In this document: piece by piece, positions 1-9,318 of the stretch | Numbering within the stretch: position 1 is the first letter of the stretch | How the letters are laid out: every line of letters starts with the position of its first letter | Source of the DNA: Polaromonas sp. JS666 | GTDB taxonomy: Bacteria > Pseudomonadota > Gammaproteobacteria > Burkholderiales > Burkholderiaceae_C | Assembly (NCBI RefSeq): GCF_900103405.1 | Contig: NZ_FNHX01000002.1 | Location: forward strand, 128,496-192,495 | DNA: 64,000 nucleotides | Direction of reading: 5' to 3' | Notes under the pieces: model-generated | Database searches by the model: none | Told to the model about the DNA's origin: nothing | What the model saw: the letters and a program-made list of their open reading frames with translations, nothing else | Program-made: the position numbers and the translations under genes

Positions 1-1002
1 CAGGCTCCAGCCCGAGGTCTGGCAGTGGGTGCGCAGCATCAGGCTCTTGGGGCTTTTTGCATTGAAGCCCTTCATGATGCGGCACCACAGCAGGCGCGCG
101 GCGCGCATCTTGGCGACCTCCAGGTAGAAGTTCATGCCTATGGCCCAGAAGAAGCTCAGCCGCCCGGCGAACTCATCGACATCCAGGCCCTTGCCCAGCG
201 CGGTCTTCACATACTCTTTCCCGTCGGCCAGGGTGAAGGCCAGCTCCAGCGCCTGGTTGGCGCCGGCTTCCTGCATGTGGTAGCCCGAGATCGAGATCGA
301 ATTGAACTTGGGCATGTTCTGCGCCGTGTATTCAATGATGTCGCCGATGATGCGTATGCTGGGCTGGGGCGGGAAGATGTAGGTGTTGCGGACCATGAAC
401 TCCTTGAGGATGTCGTTCTGTATGGTCCCGCTCAGTTTGTCCTGGCTCACGCCCTGCTCTTCGGCCGCCACCACATAACCCGCCAGCACCGGCAGCACCG
501 CCCCGTTCATGGTCATGGAGACGCTGACCTTGTCCAGCGGAATCTGGTCGAACAGGATTTTCATGTCCTCGACCGAATCGATGGCCACGCCGGCCTTGCC
601 CACGTCGCCGGTCACGCGCGGGTGGTCGCTGTCGTAGCCGCGGTGCGTGGCCAGGTCGAAGGCCACCGAGACACCCTGTCCGCCAGCGGCCAGCGCCTTG
701 CGGTAGAAGGCATTCGATTCCTCGGCGGTGGAAAAACCCGCGTACTGGCGAATCGTCCACGGCCGCACCGCGTACATGGTGGCCTGCGGGCCGCGAATGA
801 AGGGCTCAAAGCCCGGCAGCGTATTGGTATGCGGAAGGTCTTTGACGTCCTCGGCCGTGTACAGCGGCTTGACGCTGATGCCGTCCGGCGTTTGCCAGTT
901 GAGTGCGCCCAGGTCGCCGCCGGGCGCCGACTTGGCGGCGGCCTTGGCCCAGGCCTCAAGGCTGGCAGCGGGAAATTCAGGTTCGGAATGGGGCTTGGAC
1001 AT
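1..1002 (-). CDS. Methylmalonyl-CoA mutase, N-terminal part (cut by window edge)
   Basis: This is a B12-dependent mutase that interconverts (R)-methylmalonyl-CoA and succinyl-CoA in propionate metabolism. The frame opens at an ATG at 1002 and stays open for 334 codons to the window edge, covering most of the substrate-binding TIM barrel; the C-terminal cobalamin domain lies outside. Visible blocks include [16 protein letters not shown] (residues 75-90), [19 protein letters not shown] (112-130) and [14 protein letters not shown] (236-249). Tyr77 and Arg217 (in PPQPSIRII) correspond to the Tyr89/Arg207 pair of the Propionibacterium enzyme. Isobutyryl-CoA mutases carry Phe and Gln there, so methylmalonyl-CoA is the likely substrate. 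It is divergent from a GntR/FCD regulator, which may control it (inference). Confidence 0.93.
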   Translation of the reverse strand, partial: MSKPHSEPEFPAASLEAWAKAAAKSAPGGDLGALNWQTPDGISVKPLYTAEDVKDLPHTNTLPGFEPFIRGPQATMYAVRPWTIRQYAGFSTAEESNAFYRKALAAGGQGVSVAFDLATHRGYDSDHPRVTGDVGKAGVAIDSVEDMKILFDQIPLDKVSVSMTMNGAVLPVLAGYVVAAEEQGVSQDKLSGTIQNDILKEFMVRNTYIFPPQPSIRIIGDIIEYTAQNMPKFNSISISGYHMQEAGANQALELAFTLADGKEYVKTALGKGLDVDEFAGRLSFFWAIGMNFYLEVAKMRAARLLWCRIMKGFNAKSPKSLMLRTHCQTSGWSL

Positions 1003-1098
1003 GGGATGTTGTTACCGTACAGGGCTTCAGGCCAGGGGCTGCGATGCCAGCAGCATAGGCTCAAGCCGAGATGAATACATGAATCGGAGGCAAGTTTA

Positions 1099-1119
1099 CA
1101 TCATTTATAATTATTGATG
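1099..1119. promoter_or_regulatory. Candidate operator between mutase and gntR
   Basis: The 203-bp divergent intergenic region is AT-rich only at its centre. That centre holds a 21-bp imperfect dyad with outer arms CATCA (1099-1103) and TGATG (1115-1119); 8 of 10 half-site pairs match. A TATAAT hexamer (1106-1111) lies inside the dyad, so a bound protein would cover a possible -10 element. Self-regulation and mutase control by the adjacent GntR protein is inference. Confidence 0.45.
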
Positions 1120-1205
1120 CAAAATTCAGTTTCAGTTAAGATACCGCCAGCGCTGACAGGAAGCAGCGCCCTGCTGAAGCTTCCTGCCCCACCCAAAAAC
1201 ACCCT

Positions 1206-1847
1206 ATGTCCATGGCCGCCGTGTCCCTGACTCCCCGAGCGCTTTATGAAGAAGTCGCCGAGCTTTTGCGCCAGCGCATTTTCAGCCGCGAGCTGGCGCC
1301 GGGCAGCTGGATAGACGAGCTCAAGCTGGCCGAGGAATACGGCATCAGCCGCACGCCGCTGCGGGAGGCCCTGAAGGTGCTGGCCACCGAAGGCCTGGTC
1401 ACCATGAAGGTGCGGCGCGGCGCCTACGTGACGGAAGTCTCCGAACGCGACCTGGCCGACGTCTACCACCTGCTCGCCCTGCTCGAGAGCGACGCGGCCG
1501 GCGTGGTGGCCGCCCAAGCGACACCATCGCAGCTCAAGGAACTGCAGGGCCTGCACGAGGAGCTTGAAAAAGCCGCCGGCAGCCGCGAACGCTTTTTCGA
1601 GATCAACGAGGCCTTTCACATGCGGCTGCTGGAAATCGCCAACAACCGCTGGCGCGACCAGATGGTGGCCGACCTGCGCAAGGTGATGAAGCTCAACCGC
1701 CACAACTCCCTGCTCAAGAGCGGCCGCATCGAAGAGTCGCTGGCCGAACACCGCGCCATCATGCAGGCGCTGGCCGCGCGCGACGCCGAGGCCACCGCGC
1801 AGCGCATGCGCGAACACTTCAAGAACGGACTGGAAGCGGCAGCCTGA
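1206..1847 (+). CDS. GntR family (FadR/FCD subfamily) transcriptional regulator
   Basis: This 213-residue regulator has an N-terminal winged helix (about 8-75) with the diagnostic run EEYGISRTPLREALKVLA followed by RRGAYV. A C-terminal all-helical FCD effector domain (about 82-205) contains the metal/ligand histidines expected in FCD proteins (for example FHMRLLE and LAEHRAIMQAL). FCD regulators usually bind carboxylates or acyl-CoAs. It is divergent from methylmalonyl-CoA mutase and convergent with spoVR, with 17 bp between the stops. A role in propionate or acyl-CoA metabolism is inferred from position only. A second ATG two codons in could be the true start. Confidence 0.88.
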   Translation: MSMAAVSLTPRALYEEVAELLRQRIFSRELAPGSWIDELKLAEEYGISRTPLREALKVLATEGLVTMKVRRGAYVTEVSERDLADVYHLLALLESDAAGVVAAQATPSQLKELQGLHEELEKAAGSRERFFEINEAFHMRLLEIANNRWRDQMVADLRKVMKLNRHNSLLKSGRIEESLAEHRAIMQALAARDAEATAQRMREHFKNGLEAAA

Positions 1848-1864
1848 CAGGCCCATGGCTGGCG

Positions 1865-3454
1865 TCAGGCGTGCGGCTGCGCCTCCCAGTGCTGCACCAC
1901 CTTGCCATGCTTGTCCACGCTTTCGAGCAGCACGCGGAAACCCCAGAGGCGCGCGACATGCTTGATCACTTCCTGGACGTCGTCGGTGAGTGTCCTGTCG
2001 TTGTGGCGGCTGTGGCGCAGCGTTAGCGAGCGGTTCCCACGCACGTCCACGTCCCAGACCTGGATATTGGGCTCGCGGTAATTCAAGTCATGCTGGCGCG
2101 ACAGCGCCTCGCGCACATGCCGGTAACCATCGGCGTCATGGATGGCCGCCACCTCCAGCTCGGGCTGGCCGGCATCGTCCACCACGGAAAAAAGGCGGAA
2201 CTCGCGTATCAAATGGGGCGACAGGTATTGCCCGATGAAACTCTCGTCGCGGAAATGCCGCATCGCGTAATTCAGCGTCTCCCGCCAGTCCGAACCCGCG
2301 ACATCCGGCAGCCATAGCCGGTCTTCGTCGGTGGGGGACTCGCAAATGCGCTTGAGGTCGGTGAACATGGCAAAACCCAGCGCATAAGGGTTGATGCCGC
2401 TGTAGGCCGGGTGCGTCACCGGCGGCTGGTAAATCACATTGGTGTGGGAGCGCAGGCATTCGATCATGAAACCGTCGGTCAGCAAGCCCTCTTCGTACAT
2501 GCTGTTGAGCAGCGTGTAATGCCAGAACGTGGCCCAGCCTTCGTTCATGATCTGGGTCTGGCGCTGCGGGTAAAAGTACTGGCCTATCTTGCGCACGATG
2601 CGGATCACCTCGCGTTGCCAGGGCTCCAGCAGGGGCGCGTTTTTTTCGATGAAGTACAGGATGTTTTCCTGCGGCTCCGGCGGGAAGCGGCGATTGGGTT
2701 TTTCGGCCGGCTTGTCGGCGGGCTTGGGCACCGTGCGCCAGAGGTCGTTGAGCTGCTGCTGCAAATAGGCCTCGCGGTCCTTGCGCCTGCTCTCTTCCTC
2801 CGCGAGCGACAGCTTCTGCGAGCGCTGGTAGCGGTCCACGCCATGGCTCATCAGCGCATGGCAGGAGTCCAGCAACTGCTCGACGGGCTCCCAGCCGTGG
2901 CGCTCCTCGCATTCGCTGATGTAGGCCCGCGCGTAGACCAGGTAATCGATGATGGCGGCGGCATCGGTCCACATCTGGAACAGGTAGTTGCCCTTGAAGA
3001 AGGAGTTGTGGCCGTAACAGGCATGGGCCATCACCAGCGCCTGCATGGGCATGGTGTTTTCTTCCATCAGGTAGGCGATGCAAGGGTTGGAATTGATCAC
3101 GACTTCATAAGCCAGCCCCATCTGGCCGCGGCGGTAATTTTTTTCCGTCGAGATGAACTGCTTGCCGAAGGACCAGTGCCGGTAGTTGACCGGCATGCCC
3201 ACCGACGCATAGGCGTCAATCATCTGCTCGGCGGTGATGACTTCGAGCTGCACCGGGTAAGTGTCCAGGCCGAAGGACTTCGCGGTCCGCGCGATCTCGC
3301 CGTGGTAGAGCTCGATCAACTCAAAGGACCAGTCGGACGGGCTGGGCAGGCAGGCGCGCCGGCGCCCTGTATCGGACAAACCGGATACACCGGACAAGCC
3401 CGAAAAACCGGGTACGGCCACTTCGGCAGGTTTTTTCGCGCTGGTCTTTGTCAT
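1865..3454 (-). CDS. SpoVR family protein (YcgB-like)
   Basis: A 529-residue SpoVR-family protein, close to the usual length of about 510. It has the conserved N-terminal block WSFELIELYHGEIARTAKSFGLD, the central HWSFGKQF and MAHACYGHNSFFKGN, and NEGWATFWHYTLLN. The His-rich conserved positions fit a catalytic or metal-binding core, but the family's biochemical activity is unknown. In non-spore-formers it is co-inherited with PrkA and YeaH and linked to stationary-phase and starvation survival. Its ATG overlaps the yeaH stop (ATGA at 3451-3454), which implies translational coupling. The first 35 residues carry a low-complexity GFSGLSGVSGLSDTG stretch not typical of the family. Confidence 0.93.
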   Translation of the reverse strand: MTKTSAKKPAEVAVPGFSGLSGVSGLSDTGRRRACLPSPSDWSFELIELYHGEIARTAKSFGLDTYPVQLEVITAEQMIDAYASVGMPVNYRHWSFGKQFISTEKNYRRGQMGLAYEVVINSNPCIAYLMEENTMPMQALVMAHACYGHNSFFKGNYLFQMWTDAAAIIDYLVYARAYISECEERHGWEPVEQLLDSCHALMSHGVDRYQRSQKLSLAEEESRRKDREAYLQQQLNDLWRTVPKPADKPAEKPNRRFPPEPQENILYFIEKNAPLLEPWQREVIRIVRKIGQYFYPQRQTQIMNEGWATFWHYTLLNSMYEEGLLTDGFMIECLRSHTNVIYQPPVTHPAYSGINPYALGFAMFTDLKRICESPTDEDRLWLPDVAGSDWRETLNYAMRHFRDESFIGQYLSPHLIREFRLFSVVDDAGQPELEVAAIHDADGYRHVREALSRQHDLNYREPNIQVWDVDVRGNRSLTLRHSRHNDRTLTDDVQEVIKHVARLWGFRVLLESVDKHGKVVQHWEAQPHA

Positions 3455-4719
3455 GGCTTGACGCCTTTTTTGAACAGTTCCCTGAACACCGGAAAGATCT
3501 CGTCGGCGGCGCCGACTTTGCGCATCGCGAAGTTCCGGTGCTCCTCCTGCACCTGGGTGTACTCCTCCCAGAGGTTCTGGTCCTCTTCACCAACCTGGAC
3601 GTAGGCAAAATACCGCGACACCGGCAGCAGCTTGCCAACCAGCAGCTCGCGGCAGCGGGCCGAATCCTGGTGCCAGTTGTCGCCGTCCGAGGCCTGGGCG
3701 CCATAAATGTTCCAGTCGCCGGGCGGGTAGCGCTCCTGGATGATCTGGTGCATCAAGGCCAGGGCGCTGGACACCACGGTGCCGCCAGTCTCGGTCGACT
3801 GGAAAAACTCTTCTTCGGACACCTCGGTCGCCTGGGTGTGGTGGCGGATGAAGATGACGTCGGTCCTCTCGTAATGCTTTTTGAGGAACAGGTACAGCAG
3901 GATGAAAAACCGCTTGGCAATGTCCTTGCGTGTTTCATCCATGGAACCCGAGACATCCATCAGGCAGAACATGACCGCCTTGGCGCTGGGCTGCGGCACC
4001 CTGACCCGGTTGCGGTAGCGCAGGTCGAAGGGATCAAAAAACGGGATGGTCTTGAGCCGCCGGCGAAGCGCCTCGATCTGTGTTTTCAGGGCCAAAATCT
4101 CGCCCGGCAAACCGGGCGCCCCGCGCTCAGCCAGCGCCAGTTGCGCTTCCATCTCATGTAATTGCCGCCGGGTTTCCCCGCCGATGGCGATACGGCGGCT
4201 CAGCGCAACCCGCAGCGAGCGCACGACGTGCAGGTTGGTCGGCGTTCCGTCGGAGATGAAACCGGCGCGGCGCGATTTCCATTCCGGCGCATCGGGCAGG
4301 AGCTGGGTGCGGATCAGGTCTGGCAGCGCGAGGTCGTCGAAGAAGTACTGCATGAACTCTTCGCGCGTGATACGAAAGACAAAATCGTCTTCGCCCACGC
4401 CGTCGGGGCTGGCCTCGCCGCCCGAGCCGCCGCCGCGGCCGCCCTGCGGCTTGGCAATGCGGTCACCGCGCACGTATTCGCGGTTGCCGGGATGCACGCT
4501 CTCGCGCGTGCCGCCGGTGTGCTCAAACACCGGCTGGTAAACGTCGCGCCGCGGCAGGGTGACGTCTTCGCCCTGTTCGATGTCATGGATGCTGCGGCCC
4601 GCGACGGCGCGGCGCACGGTATCGCGTATCTGCTCGCGAAAGCGGCGCAGGAAACGCTCGCGGTTGCCTATGGACTTGTTCTTTCCCGACAACCGCCTGT
4701 CAATGACTTGCTGGAGCAC
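3451..4719 (-). CDS. yeaH: YeaH/YhbH family protein (DUF444, von Willebrand A-like)
   Basis: A 422-residue DUF444 protein, middle gene of the prkA-yeaH-spoVR operon. The N-terminus VIDRRLSGKNKS followed by NRERFLRRF is the family signature. A Gly-rich linker (GGRGGGSGG, 93-101) precedes the C-terminal vWA-like half, which has a MIDAS-type DVSGSM at 255-260. The start is GTG at 4719, with GGAG six bases upstream; no better ATG exists, and homologues start just before IDRRL. The family's role with the PrkA kinase in stress and starvation responses is known genetically, but its biochemistry is not. Confidence 0.93.
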   Translation of the reverse strand: MLQQVIDRRLSGKNKSIGNRERFLRRFREQIRDTVRRAVAGRSIHDIEQGEDVTLPRRDVYQPVFEHTGGTRESVHPGNREYVRGDRIAKPQGGRGGGSGGEASPDGVGEDDFVFRITREEFMQYFFDDLALPDLIRTQLLPDAPEWKSRRAGFISDGTPTNLHVVRSLRVALSRRIAIGGETRRQLHEMEAQLALAERGAPGLPGEILALKTQIEALRRRLKTIPFFDPFDLRYRNRVRVPQPSAKAVMFCLMDVSGSMDETRKDIAKRFFILLYLFLKKHYERTDVIFIRHHTQATEVSEEEFFQSTETGGTVVSSALALMHQIIQERYPPGDWNIYGAQASDGDNWHQDSARCRELLVGKLLPVSRYFAYVQVGEEDQNLWEEYTQVQEEHRNFAMRKVGAADEIFPVFRELFKKGVKP

Positions 4720-4778
4720 GGTGATCTCCGGTCACATACACATGACACATGGCGCGTCCGCCGCGGCGCGCCATGGAC

Positions 4779-6701
4779 TCAGGAACTCTTGCGCACCCGC
4801 AGGTACCAGTCGCACAGCAGGCGGACCTGGCGCGTGGTGTAGCCCTTGGCGACCATGCGGTTGACGAAGTCCTCGTGCTTTTGCTGCTCGTCCGCGCTGG
4901 CCTTGGCATTGAAGGAAATCACCGGCAGCAGGTCCTCGGTGTTCGAGAACATTTTTTTCTCGATCACGGTCCGCAGCTTTTCATAGCTGGTCCACAAGGG
5001 GTTCTTGCCGGCATTGTTGGCGCGCGCGCGCAGCACAAAATTGACGATCTCGTTGCGGAAGTCTTTCGGGTTGCTGATGCCGGCCGGTTTCTCGATTTTT
5101 TCGAGCTCGGCATTGAGCGCCGAGCGGTCGAAGATCTCCCCGGTATCGGTGTCGCGGTATTCCTGGTCCTGGATCCAGAAGTCGGCGTAGGTCACGTAGC
5201 GGTCGAAAATATTCTGGCCGTACTCCGAATAGGACTCCAGGTAGGCCGTCTGGATTTCCTTGCCGATGAACTCGGCATAACGCATGGCCAGGATTTCCTT
5301 GATGTAAGCCAGGTACTTCTGCTCGGTCTCCGGCGGGAACTGCTCGCGCTCTATCTGCTGCTCCAGCACATACATCAGGTGCACCGGGTTGGCCGCAATC
5401 TCGGTGGAGTCGAAGTTGAACACCTTGGACAGAATCTTGAAGGCAAATCGCGTCGAGATGCCGTTCATGCCCTCGTCGACGCCCGCGTAGTCGCGGTATT
5501 CCTGGTAGCTCTTGGCTTTCGGGTCGGTGTCCTTGAGGTTTTCACCGTCGTACACCTGCAGCTTGCTGAAGATGCTGGAACTCTCGGGCTCCTTCAGGCG
5601 CGTCAGCACGGCAAACTGCGCCATCATCTTCAAAGTGCCGGGCGCGCAGATGGCCTCGCGCAGCGAGGAGTTGTGGATCAGTTTTTCATAGATCCGGATT
5701 TCCTCCGACACGCGCAGGCAGTAGGGAATCTTGACGATGTAGATCCGGTCCAGGAAAGCCTCGTTGTTCCGGTTGTTCTTGAAGGCCTTCCACTCGCTTT
5801 CGTTGGAGTGCGCCATCACGATGCCGTCGAAGGGAATCGCGCCGAAGCCTTCCGTGCCCTTGAAGTTGCCCTCCTGGGTGGCGGTCAGCAAGGGGTGCAG
5901 TACCTTGATGGGCGCCTTGAACATCTCGACAAACTCCAGCAAACCCTGGTTGGCCAGGCACAGGCCGCCGGAATAGCTGTAGGCGTCGGGATCGTCCTGG
6001 GCATAGGTTTCCAGTTTGCGGATGTCGATCTTGCCGACCAGCGAGGAAATGTCCTGGTTGTTCTCGTCGCCGGGCTCGGTCTTGGAAATGGCGCATTGCT
6101 TCAGGATGGAAGGAAAGCGCTTGACCACGCGAAAACGCCGGATGTCGCCGCCGTATTCCTCAAGGCGCTTGACCGCCCACGGCGACATCACCCGCTGCAG
6201 GTAGCGCGGCGCGATGCCGTACTGCGCTTCGAGCAAGGGAGCATCCTCGGTGTTGTTGAACAGGCTGAGAGGCGACTCATTGACCGGCGAGCCTTTGAGC
6301 GCATAAAAAGGCACTTGCTCCATCAGCTGTTTGAGCCGCTCGGCGATCGACGACTTGCCGCCGCCCACGGGGCCCAGCAGGTACAGGATTTGTTTTTTCT
6401 CCTCCAGGCCCTGCGCGGCGTGGCGGAAGTAGGAAACCACCTGCTCGATGGGATCCTCCAGGCCGTAGAAGTCCTTGAATGCCGGGTAGATCTTGATGAC
6501 CTTGTTGCCGAACACGCGCGACAGGCGCTGCTCGTGCCGGGTGTCCAGCAGCTCAGGCTCGCCGATGGCGGCGAGCATGCGCTCGGCCGCGGTGGCATAG
6601 ACCAGAGGATCGCGCTTGCAGGCATCGAGGTAGTCCTCGATGGACAGTTCCTCTTCTCGCGTCTGCTCATAACGCGTCAGAAAATTACGGACGACATCCA
6701 T
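4779..6701 (-). CDS. prkA: PrkA family serine protein kinase / AAA+ protein
   Basis: A 640-residue PrkA (YeaG) protein. The N-terminal AAA+ domain has a Walker A LLGPVGGGKSS at 108-118. The central region includes HSNESEWKAFKNNRNNEAFLDRI, and the C-terminal PrkA kinase-like domain follows. The ATG at 6701 is preceded by a strong GGAGGA at proper spacing. It is the first gene of prkA-yeaH-spoVR, with 59 bp before yeaH and then overlapping genes. In enterobacteria the homologous genes respond to nitrogen starvation and RpoS. No convincing sigma-54 site was found here. Confidence 0.95.
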   Translation of the reverse strand: MDVVRNFLTRYEQTREEELSIEDYLDACKRDPLVYATAAERMLAAIGEPELLDTRHEQRLSRVFGNKVIKIYPAFKDFYGLEDPIEQVVSYFRHAAQGLEEKKQILYLLGPVGGGKSSIAERLKQLMEQVPFYALKGSPVNESPLSLFNNTEDAPLLEAQYGIAPRYLQRVMSPWAVKRLEEYGGDIRRFRVVKRFPSILKQCAISKTEPGDENNQDISSLVGKIDIRKLETYAQDDPDAYSYSGGLCLANQGLLEFVEMFKAPIKVLHPLLTATQEGNFKGTEGFGAIPFDGIVMAHSNESEWKAFKNNRNNEAFLDRIYIVKIPYCLRVSEEIRIYEKLIHNSSLREAICAPGTLKMMAQFAVLTRLKEPESSSIFSKLQVYDGENLKDTDPKAKSYQEYRDYAGVDEGMNGISTRFAFKILSKVFNFDSTEIAANPVHLMYVLEQQIEREQFPPETEQKYLAYIKEILAMRYAEFIGKEIQTAYLESYSEYGQNIFDRYVTYADFWIQDQEYRDTDTGEIFDRSALNAELEKIEKPAGISNPKDFRNEIVNFVLRARANNAGKNPLWTSYEKLRTVIEKKMFSNTEDLLPVISFNAKASADEQQKHEDFVNRMVAKGYTTRQVRLLCDWYLRVRKSS

Positions 6702-7153
6702 AAATCCTCCTTTGCGCGCGGGTACCGAAGAACCCCGACTCGAGATGGAAACCTGCTCCAGATTCCGCGCTATGCATCGAACTTTTGTCTCACACCAGGT
6801 GACTGATAGATCGCAACTTCAATGGAAAGTTCCAACGAACTATCGACTCCATTATTTTCCAAATGCGCGAATAGGTACAGCGTATTTTTTAACGAATGCG
6901 AATGATGTGTGTGCTTCTGTGCACATGCCGGCAACGGTGTGTGCCTGTCATGCCGGCCCTTGAGCTTGCTATATTTTCAGTAGCTGATCGTGCAGGCGAT
7001 CAGGCAGCTCCGGGAGATCTTCTTGAAGAGTGCGATCGCTGGATGTGATCCATTTCAAGGCCCGGGCGCATTCAAAAGACAAAACTCATGCACACGCGTT
7101 GCACAGACAAACAGCAGGACGCAAGCCGAAGTCGCCAACGCGTGTCAGGAATT
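6702..7153. other. Intergenic region upstream of prkA
   Basis: A 452-bp stretch without a supportable gene, between the prkA start and the stop of the DMT exporter on the same strand. It must contain the prkA promoter, but no confident -35/-10 pair could be picked. Two 9-base direct copies of CATGCCGGC occur near 6927-6957. The stretch 6967-6994 (TTGCTATA..TAGCTG..GTGC) resembles a short element seen in several other gaps of this window. Confidence 0.4.
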
Positions 7154-8101
7154 TCAAGTTCCTTCTGTCAGTATGGGCCTTGAATGTTTTTTCGTCAGCC
7201 CCTTGCCGGCGCCCGTTACAAAAAATACGCCGGGCAAGATCAATGCGGCACCCACCGCGTGGTGCCAGCCCAACGGTTCGCCCAATACACCCCAGGCGGC
7301 CAGCCCCGCATACAAAGGCCCGAGATAAAGCGACACCGCCACGCGGCTGGCCCCCAGGATTTTTTGCGCCCAACCGTAAATCCAGTAAGCGCCCAGCCCC
7401 GGCACAATCGCGGCCACCACGATCAGCCACAGGCCGTAGCCGCTCAGCGGCAAGGCCTCGGCTCGTGACATTTCCCACATCGTCAAGGGAAACAGCACCA
7501 AAGTGCCGCCTATGCAGATGGCGGCCAGGCGGGCCGTGGCGCCCAGCGGGCTGGGCCACTGCTTTTGCAGCAAGGCATAAGCCGCCCAGGACACCGTGGC
7601 GGCCACGATCCACAGGTCTCCGGCCGAGAACTGCACGCCGGCCAGCGCGGTCCACTGGCCTTTGACCACCACATGCACCACCCCGGCAATGGCCAGCACC
7701 ACGCCCAGGCCCTGGCGCAGGCTCAGGCGCTCGCCCAGCCAGACCACCGCGCCCAGGCCTATCAGCACCGGCGAGGCCGAATAAATCAGCGCGATGTTCA
7801 TCGCGCCCGTGGAGCGCGCCCCCTGGTAAACCCAGGCGCCGCAGATCACCATGCCCAGGGTGCCCAAGACCACATACTGCCACCACACCTTGGCGATGTG
7901 CTCCCGCTGGCGCCACAACTCGGACCGGGTCAGCAACAGCAGCAACAAGGCCGCCAGGCCCCAGCGGCCGAAAGCCAGCAGATAAGGGCCTATCACGCCC
8001 GGTGCCTTGCGCGCCACGATGTAGTTGACTGTCCAGAGCGCCGGCACCAACCAGAGCAGGGCCAGCGCCCGGCGCGCCTGTTTTTGCGCGGAATCAGGCA
8101 T
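7154..8101 (-). CDS. DMT superfamily (EamA) exporter
   Basis: A 315-residue integral membrane protein with ten predicted hydrophobic segments in two EamA repeats (LLWLVPALWTVNYIVARK, then GLWLIVVAAIVPGLGAYWIYG). Family members export metabolites or amino acids, and the substrate cannot be told from sequence. The ATG at 8101 is preferred: it gives a MPDSAQKQARRALALLW N-terminus and an 8-bp overlap with the dusA stop, indicating co-transcription. An upstream extension would run far into dusA. Confidence 0.88.
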   Translation of the reverse strand: MPDSAQKQARRALALLWLVPALWTVNYIVARKAPGVIGPYLLAFGRWGLAALLLLLLTRSELWRQREHIAKVWWQYVVLGTLGMVICGAWVYQGARSTGAMNIALIYSASPVLIGLGAVVWLGERLSLRQGLGVVLAIAGVVHVVVKGQWTALAGVQFSAGDLWIVAATVSWAAYALLQKQWPSPLGATARLAAICIGGTLVLFPLTMWEMSRAEALPLSGYGLWLIVVAAIVPGLGAYWIYGWAQKILGASRVAVSLYLGPLYAGLAAWGVLGEPLGWHHAVGAALILPGVFFVTGAGKGLTKKHSRPILTEGT

Positions 8102-9152
8102 GGGCCATGGCGGTGGCATCGGCGGGCGCCGATGGCGATGAAGCCGGCATTTCATGCGCCAAGGTCATCACGGCATGCGGCGGCATATCGCGCAGGCGAT
8201 GGTCGCTCCAGACCTGGCGCCAACGCCGCGCGCCGGGCAGGCCGTTGCGCAGGCCCAGCATGTGGCGCGCGATGGCGCTCTTGGGCGTGCCGTGCTCGGC
8301 GGCCTCGCGCACCATGTAGTCGCACATCTGCGACTCCACAGCCTCGCGGCTCAGCGGGGATTCGGCGGCGCCGAAGAAAGCGCTGTCCCAGGACGCCAGC
8401 CACCAGGGGTTGTGGTAGGCCTCGCGGCCTATCATCACGCCGTCAAGCGCGGCCAGGTGCCCGGCCACCTCTTCCTGCGTGTTGATGCCGCCGTTGATGC
8501 AAATCCCCAGGTGCGGAAATTCCCGTTTGAGGCGGTGCACGAGTTCATAGCGCAGCGGCGGGACCTCGCGGTTTTCCTTGGGCGAGAGGCCTTTGAGCCA
8601 GGCATTGCGGGCGTGCACGATAAAGACCTTGCAGCCGGCCTCGCTGACCGTGCCCACAAAGTCGCGCACAAATTCATAGCTCTCGCCCTTGTCGATGCCG
8701 ATGCGGTGCTTTACCGTGACCGGCACAGCTACCACGTCGACCATGGCTTTCACGCAATCGGCCACCAGCTGCGGCTCGGCCATCAGGCAGGCGCCGAAGG
8801 CGCCGCGCTGCACGCGCTCGCTGGGGCAGCCGCAGTTAAGGTTGATTTCGTCATAACCCCATTGCTCGCCCATCCTGGCGCACTGCGCCAGGTCGGCCGG
8901 CTCGCTGCCGCCCAGCTGCAGGGCCACGGGATGCTCTTCGGCATTGAAGCGCAGGTGGCGCTCCACGTCGCCGTGGATCAGCGCACCCGTGGTCACCATC
9001 TCGGTGTAAAGCAGGGCATGGCGCGACAGCAGCCGGTGAAAGTGGCGGCAATGCCTGTCAGTCCAGTCCATCATGGGGGCCACGCTCAGGCGCCAGGGAT
9101 GGCCGGCAACCGGAGGGTGCGAGAAAGAAGTGGTGGAAACCGCAAGAGGCAT
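8094..9152 (-). CDS. dusA: tRNA-dihydrouridine(20/20a) synthase DusA
   Basis: This FMN-dependent enzyme reduces uridine in the tRNA D-loop. The 352-residue protein shows the Dus barrel opening LSVAPMMDWTDRHCR (22-36), the FMN/catalytic loop EINLNCGCPS (102-111) with the presumed proton-donor Cys109, TVKHRIGID, and HARNAWLKGLSPKENR. The last is a DusA hallmark that separates it from DusB and DusC. GGINTQEE and MIGREAYHNPW complete the phosphate-binding region. It overlaps the downstream exporter gene by 8 bp. Confidence 0.95.
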   Translation of the reverse strand: MPLAVSTTSFSHPPVAGHPWRLSVAPMMDWTDRHCRHFHRLLSRHALLYTEMVTTGALIHGDVERHLRFNAEEHPVALQLGGSEPADLAQCARMGEQWGYDEINLNCGCPSERVQRGAFGACLMAEPQLVADCVKAMVDVVAVPVTVKHRIGIDKGESYEFVRDFVGTVSEAGCKVFIVHARNAWLKGLSPKENREVPPLRYELVHRLKREFPHLGICINGGINTQEEVAGHLAALDGVMIGREAYHNPWWLASWDSAFFGAAESPLSREAVESQMCDYMVREAAEHGTPKSAIARHMLGLRNGLPGARRWRQVWSDHRLRDMPPHAVMTLAHEMPASSPSAPADATAMAHA

Positions 9153-9318
9153 GGCCGCATTTTCCCAGAAAGGCCTCTACCCGCGGCGCCAAGGGTTTTG
9201 CGCCGGCGCCGGCACGGCCGTTACATGTACGGACACCCGCCATTTTTCGTCAAACCGCCATGCGGCCGGGGCGGCAAGCCGGGTAATATGAGCGCTCCAT
9301 TCTTTGTAGCACCAGGCC

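Noticed and set aside
1842-1870. GCCTGAC/GTCAGGC inverted repeat over the gntR and spoVR stops
   Set aside because: Seven-base arms with a 15-base loop and no T-run; weak as a terminator and possibly chance.
1865-3454. SpoVR as a sign of sporulation
   Set aside because: The family is widespread in non-spore-forming proteobacteria with PrkA and YeaH; no sporulation genes are present.
4749-6806. 685-codon open frame on the plus strand
   Set aside because: Antisense to prkA and low-complexity; the minus-strand PrkA is unambiguous.
6800-6860. Possible sigma-54 promoter for prkA (TGGAAC..TTGA on the minus strand)
   Set aside because: The GG-to-GC distance is one base too long and the -12 GC is missing.
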